Shown: one piece after another, positions 63,306 through 64,000 of the stretch
How the letters are laid out: the number at the start of each line of letters is the position of its first letter
Position numbering within the stretch: position 1 is the first letter of the stretch
Source of the DNA: Levyella massiliensis
Lineage (GTDB): Bacteria; Bacillota; Clostridia; Tissierellales; Peptoniphilaceae
Reading direction: 5' to 3'
Assembly (NCBI RefSeq): GCF_000308275.2
Contig: NZ_HG529490.1
Coordinates: 939,329-1,003,328, forward strand
Length of the DNA stretch: 64,000 bases
Program-made: the position numbers and the translations under genes
The notes under the pieces: model-generated
Database searches by the model: none
The model's input: the letters and a program-made list of their open reading frames with translations, nothing else
Told to the model about the DNA's origin: nothing

Positions 63306-64000
63306 AGCATCAGACATTGGGACAAATCGCTAAATACGCTAAGGCGGAGCTGCATCCCGCCATTGAAGAAAGTCGCATCGTACGCGCCGTTTCCATTGAT
63401 ACGCGTACTTTGAACGAGGGAGATGTCTACGTCCCCATCATCGGAGAACGGTTAGACGGCCATCGTTTCATTGATACGGCTTTTGACAAAGGAGCGATTG
63501 CTTCGTTCCATGATGCTTCGCATATCCCTTCGCATGATGACAGCCGGACCTATCTTGCCGTGGACGATACGACAGAGGCATTTACCCGTTTAGCGGCGAA
63601 TTATCGGGCATCGCTTGATCTGCACATGATCGGCATCACCGGCTCCAACGGTAAGACGACGACGAAAGATATTATTCATTCGGTGATGCAGCAGAAATTT
63701 CGCACCATCAAAACGACGGGCAATTTGAACAATGCCATCGGCGTGCCACGTACGCTTCTGCAGATTAATGAGGATTCCGAAGCGGCTGTGGTGGAAATGG
63801 GCATGAGCGGCTTGGGTGAAATTTCGCACCTGACGCGCCTAGTGCGTCCGCACATTGCGATCATTACCAATGTGGGCGAAGCACATTTGGAGCAGCTCGG
63901 GACACGCGAAAACATCGCCAAAGCTAAGCTGGAAATTCTGGAGGGATTGGATGCGGACGGCATCTTCCTTTATAACTACGATAACGAGATTCTGCGCAAC
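63302..64000 (+). CDS. murF: UDP-MurNAc-tripeptide D-Ala-D-Ala ligase, C-terminus cut
   Basis: The first 233 residues of a Mur ligase that adds D-Ala-D-Ala to the UDP-muramyl tripeptide. The ATP loop GITGSNGKTTTKDI is near 110-123, preceded by the N-terminal VSIDTRTLNEGDVYV domain, and followed by TTGNLNNAIGVPRTLL and AHLEQLGT, typical of MurF. The frame is open at the right edge. It shares an ATGA overlap with ddl. Confidence 0.95.
   Translation, partial: MKHQTLGQIAKYAKAELHPAIEESRIVRAVSIDTRTLNEGDVYVPIIGERLDGHRFIDTAFDKGAIASFHDASHIPSHDDSRTYLAVDDTTEAFTRLAANYRASLDLHMIGITGSNGKTTTKDIIHSVMQQKFRTIKTTGNLNNAIGVPRTLLQINEDSEAAVVEMGMSGLGEISHLTRLVRPHIAIITNVGEAHLEQLGTRENIAKAKLEILEGLDADGIFLYNYDNEILRN

Overview
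The window looks like a chromosomal segment of a low-oxygen Gram-positive (Bacillota) bacterium with mid-range GC. The evidence is family content and layout: CtsR-ClpC, CarD with YacL, CdaA-CdaR, Veg, a TsaE-TsaB-RimI-TsaD block, RNase M5-RsmA, MurJ, an S-component vitamin transporter and strong AGGAGG ribosome sites, together with rubrerythrin, ferritin and a DUF1858 protein typical of anaerobes. A member of the Peptoniphilaceae/Tissierellia is a reasonable guess, but nothing in the window proves the genus.

Layout, left to right. 1-4766: translation operon (gltX, cysS, rlmB and an unrecognised partial gene, all minus strand). 4945-8320: a LiaF-like membrane protein, the c-di-AMP pair cdaA-cdaR, and an HPr-like regulator that lacks the phosphoryl-accepting histidine. 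8366-11413: rubrerythrin, ferritin and a membrane-anchored S41-like protein without its catalytic serine. 11482-18251: yacL-carD, then the CtsR stress operon ctsR-mcsA-clpC-radA with two CtsR operators and no mcsB. 18612-25543: an EF-G paralogue, a deoxyribosyltransferase-like protein, tRNA-Arg, a DD-carboxypeptidase coupled to an ANT(6)-like gene, and a large surface protein with a PPITG sorting signal. 25794-27345: three more tRNA genes and a threonine aldolase.

27485-36362 is a compact nine-gene run for genome and tRNA quality control (yfcE, rdgB, ligA, pcrA, a PHP hydrolase, tsaD, rimI, tsaB, tsaE). Next come ribU, murJ, galE and a VanY-fold protein that has lost its zinc ligands, then ispE, veg, an M18 aminopeptidase and two repeat-bearing intergenic regions (42455-42570 and 43034-43101). 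44970-51717 holds a DUF1858 protein, a frameshifted GNAT gene and the operon metG-tatD-rnmV-rsmA-grx, followed by an MFS transporter. tyrS and a TDT-family membrane protein follow.

The most system-like region is 54115-62051: a single minus-strand operon encoding a 653-residue protein of unclear fold, a DUF2791/BrxD-type ATPase and an Lhr-like DEAD helicase, with an ABC transporter (ATPase and permease) joined by overlapping genes. The first three genes resemble modules seen with BREX-type or Ter-associated defence or stress systems; translational overlap with an ABC exporter is the unusual part. The right end is ddl-murF for peptidoglycan precursors, with murF cut by the window edge.

A theme is the set of apparent pseudoenzymes (HPr-like, S41-like and VanY-like proteins), each retaining its fold motifs but missing catalytic residues.
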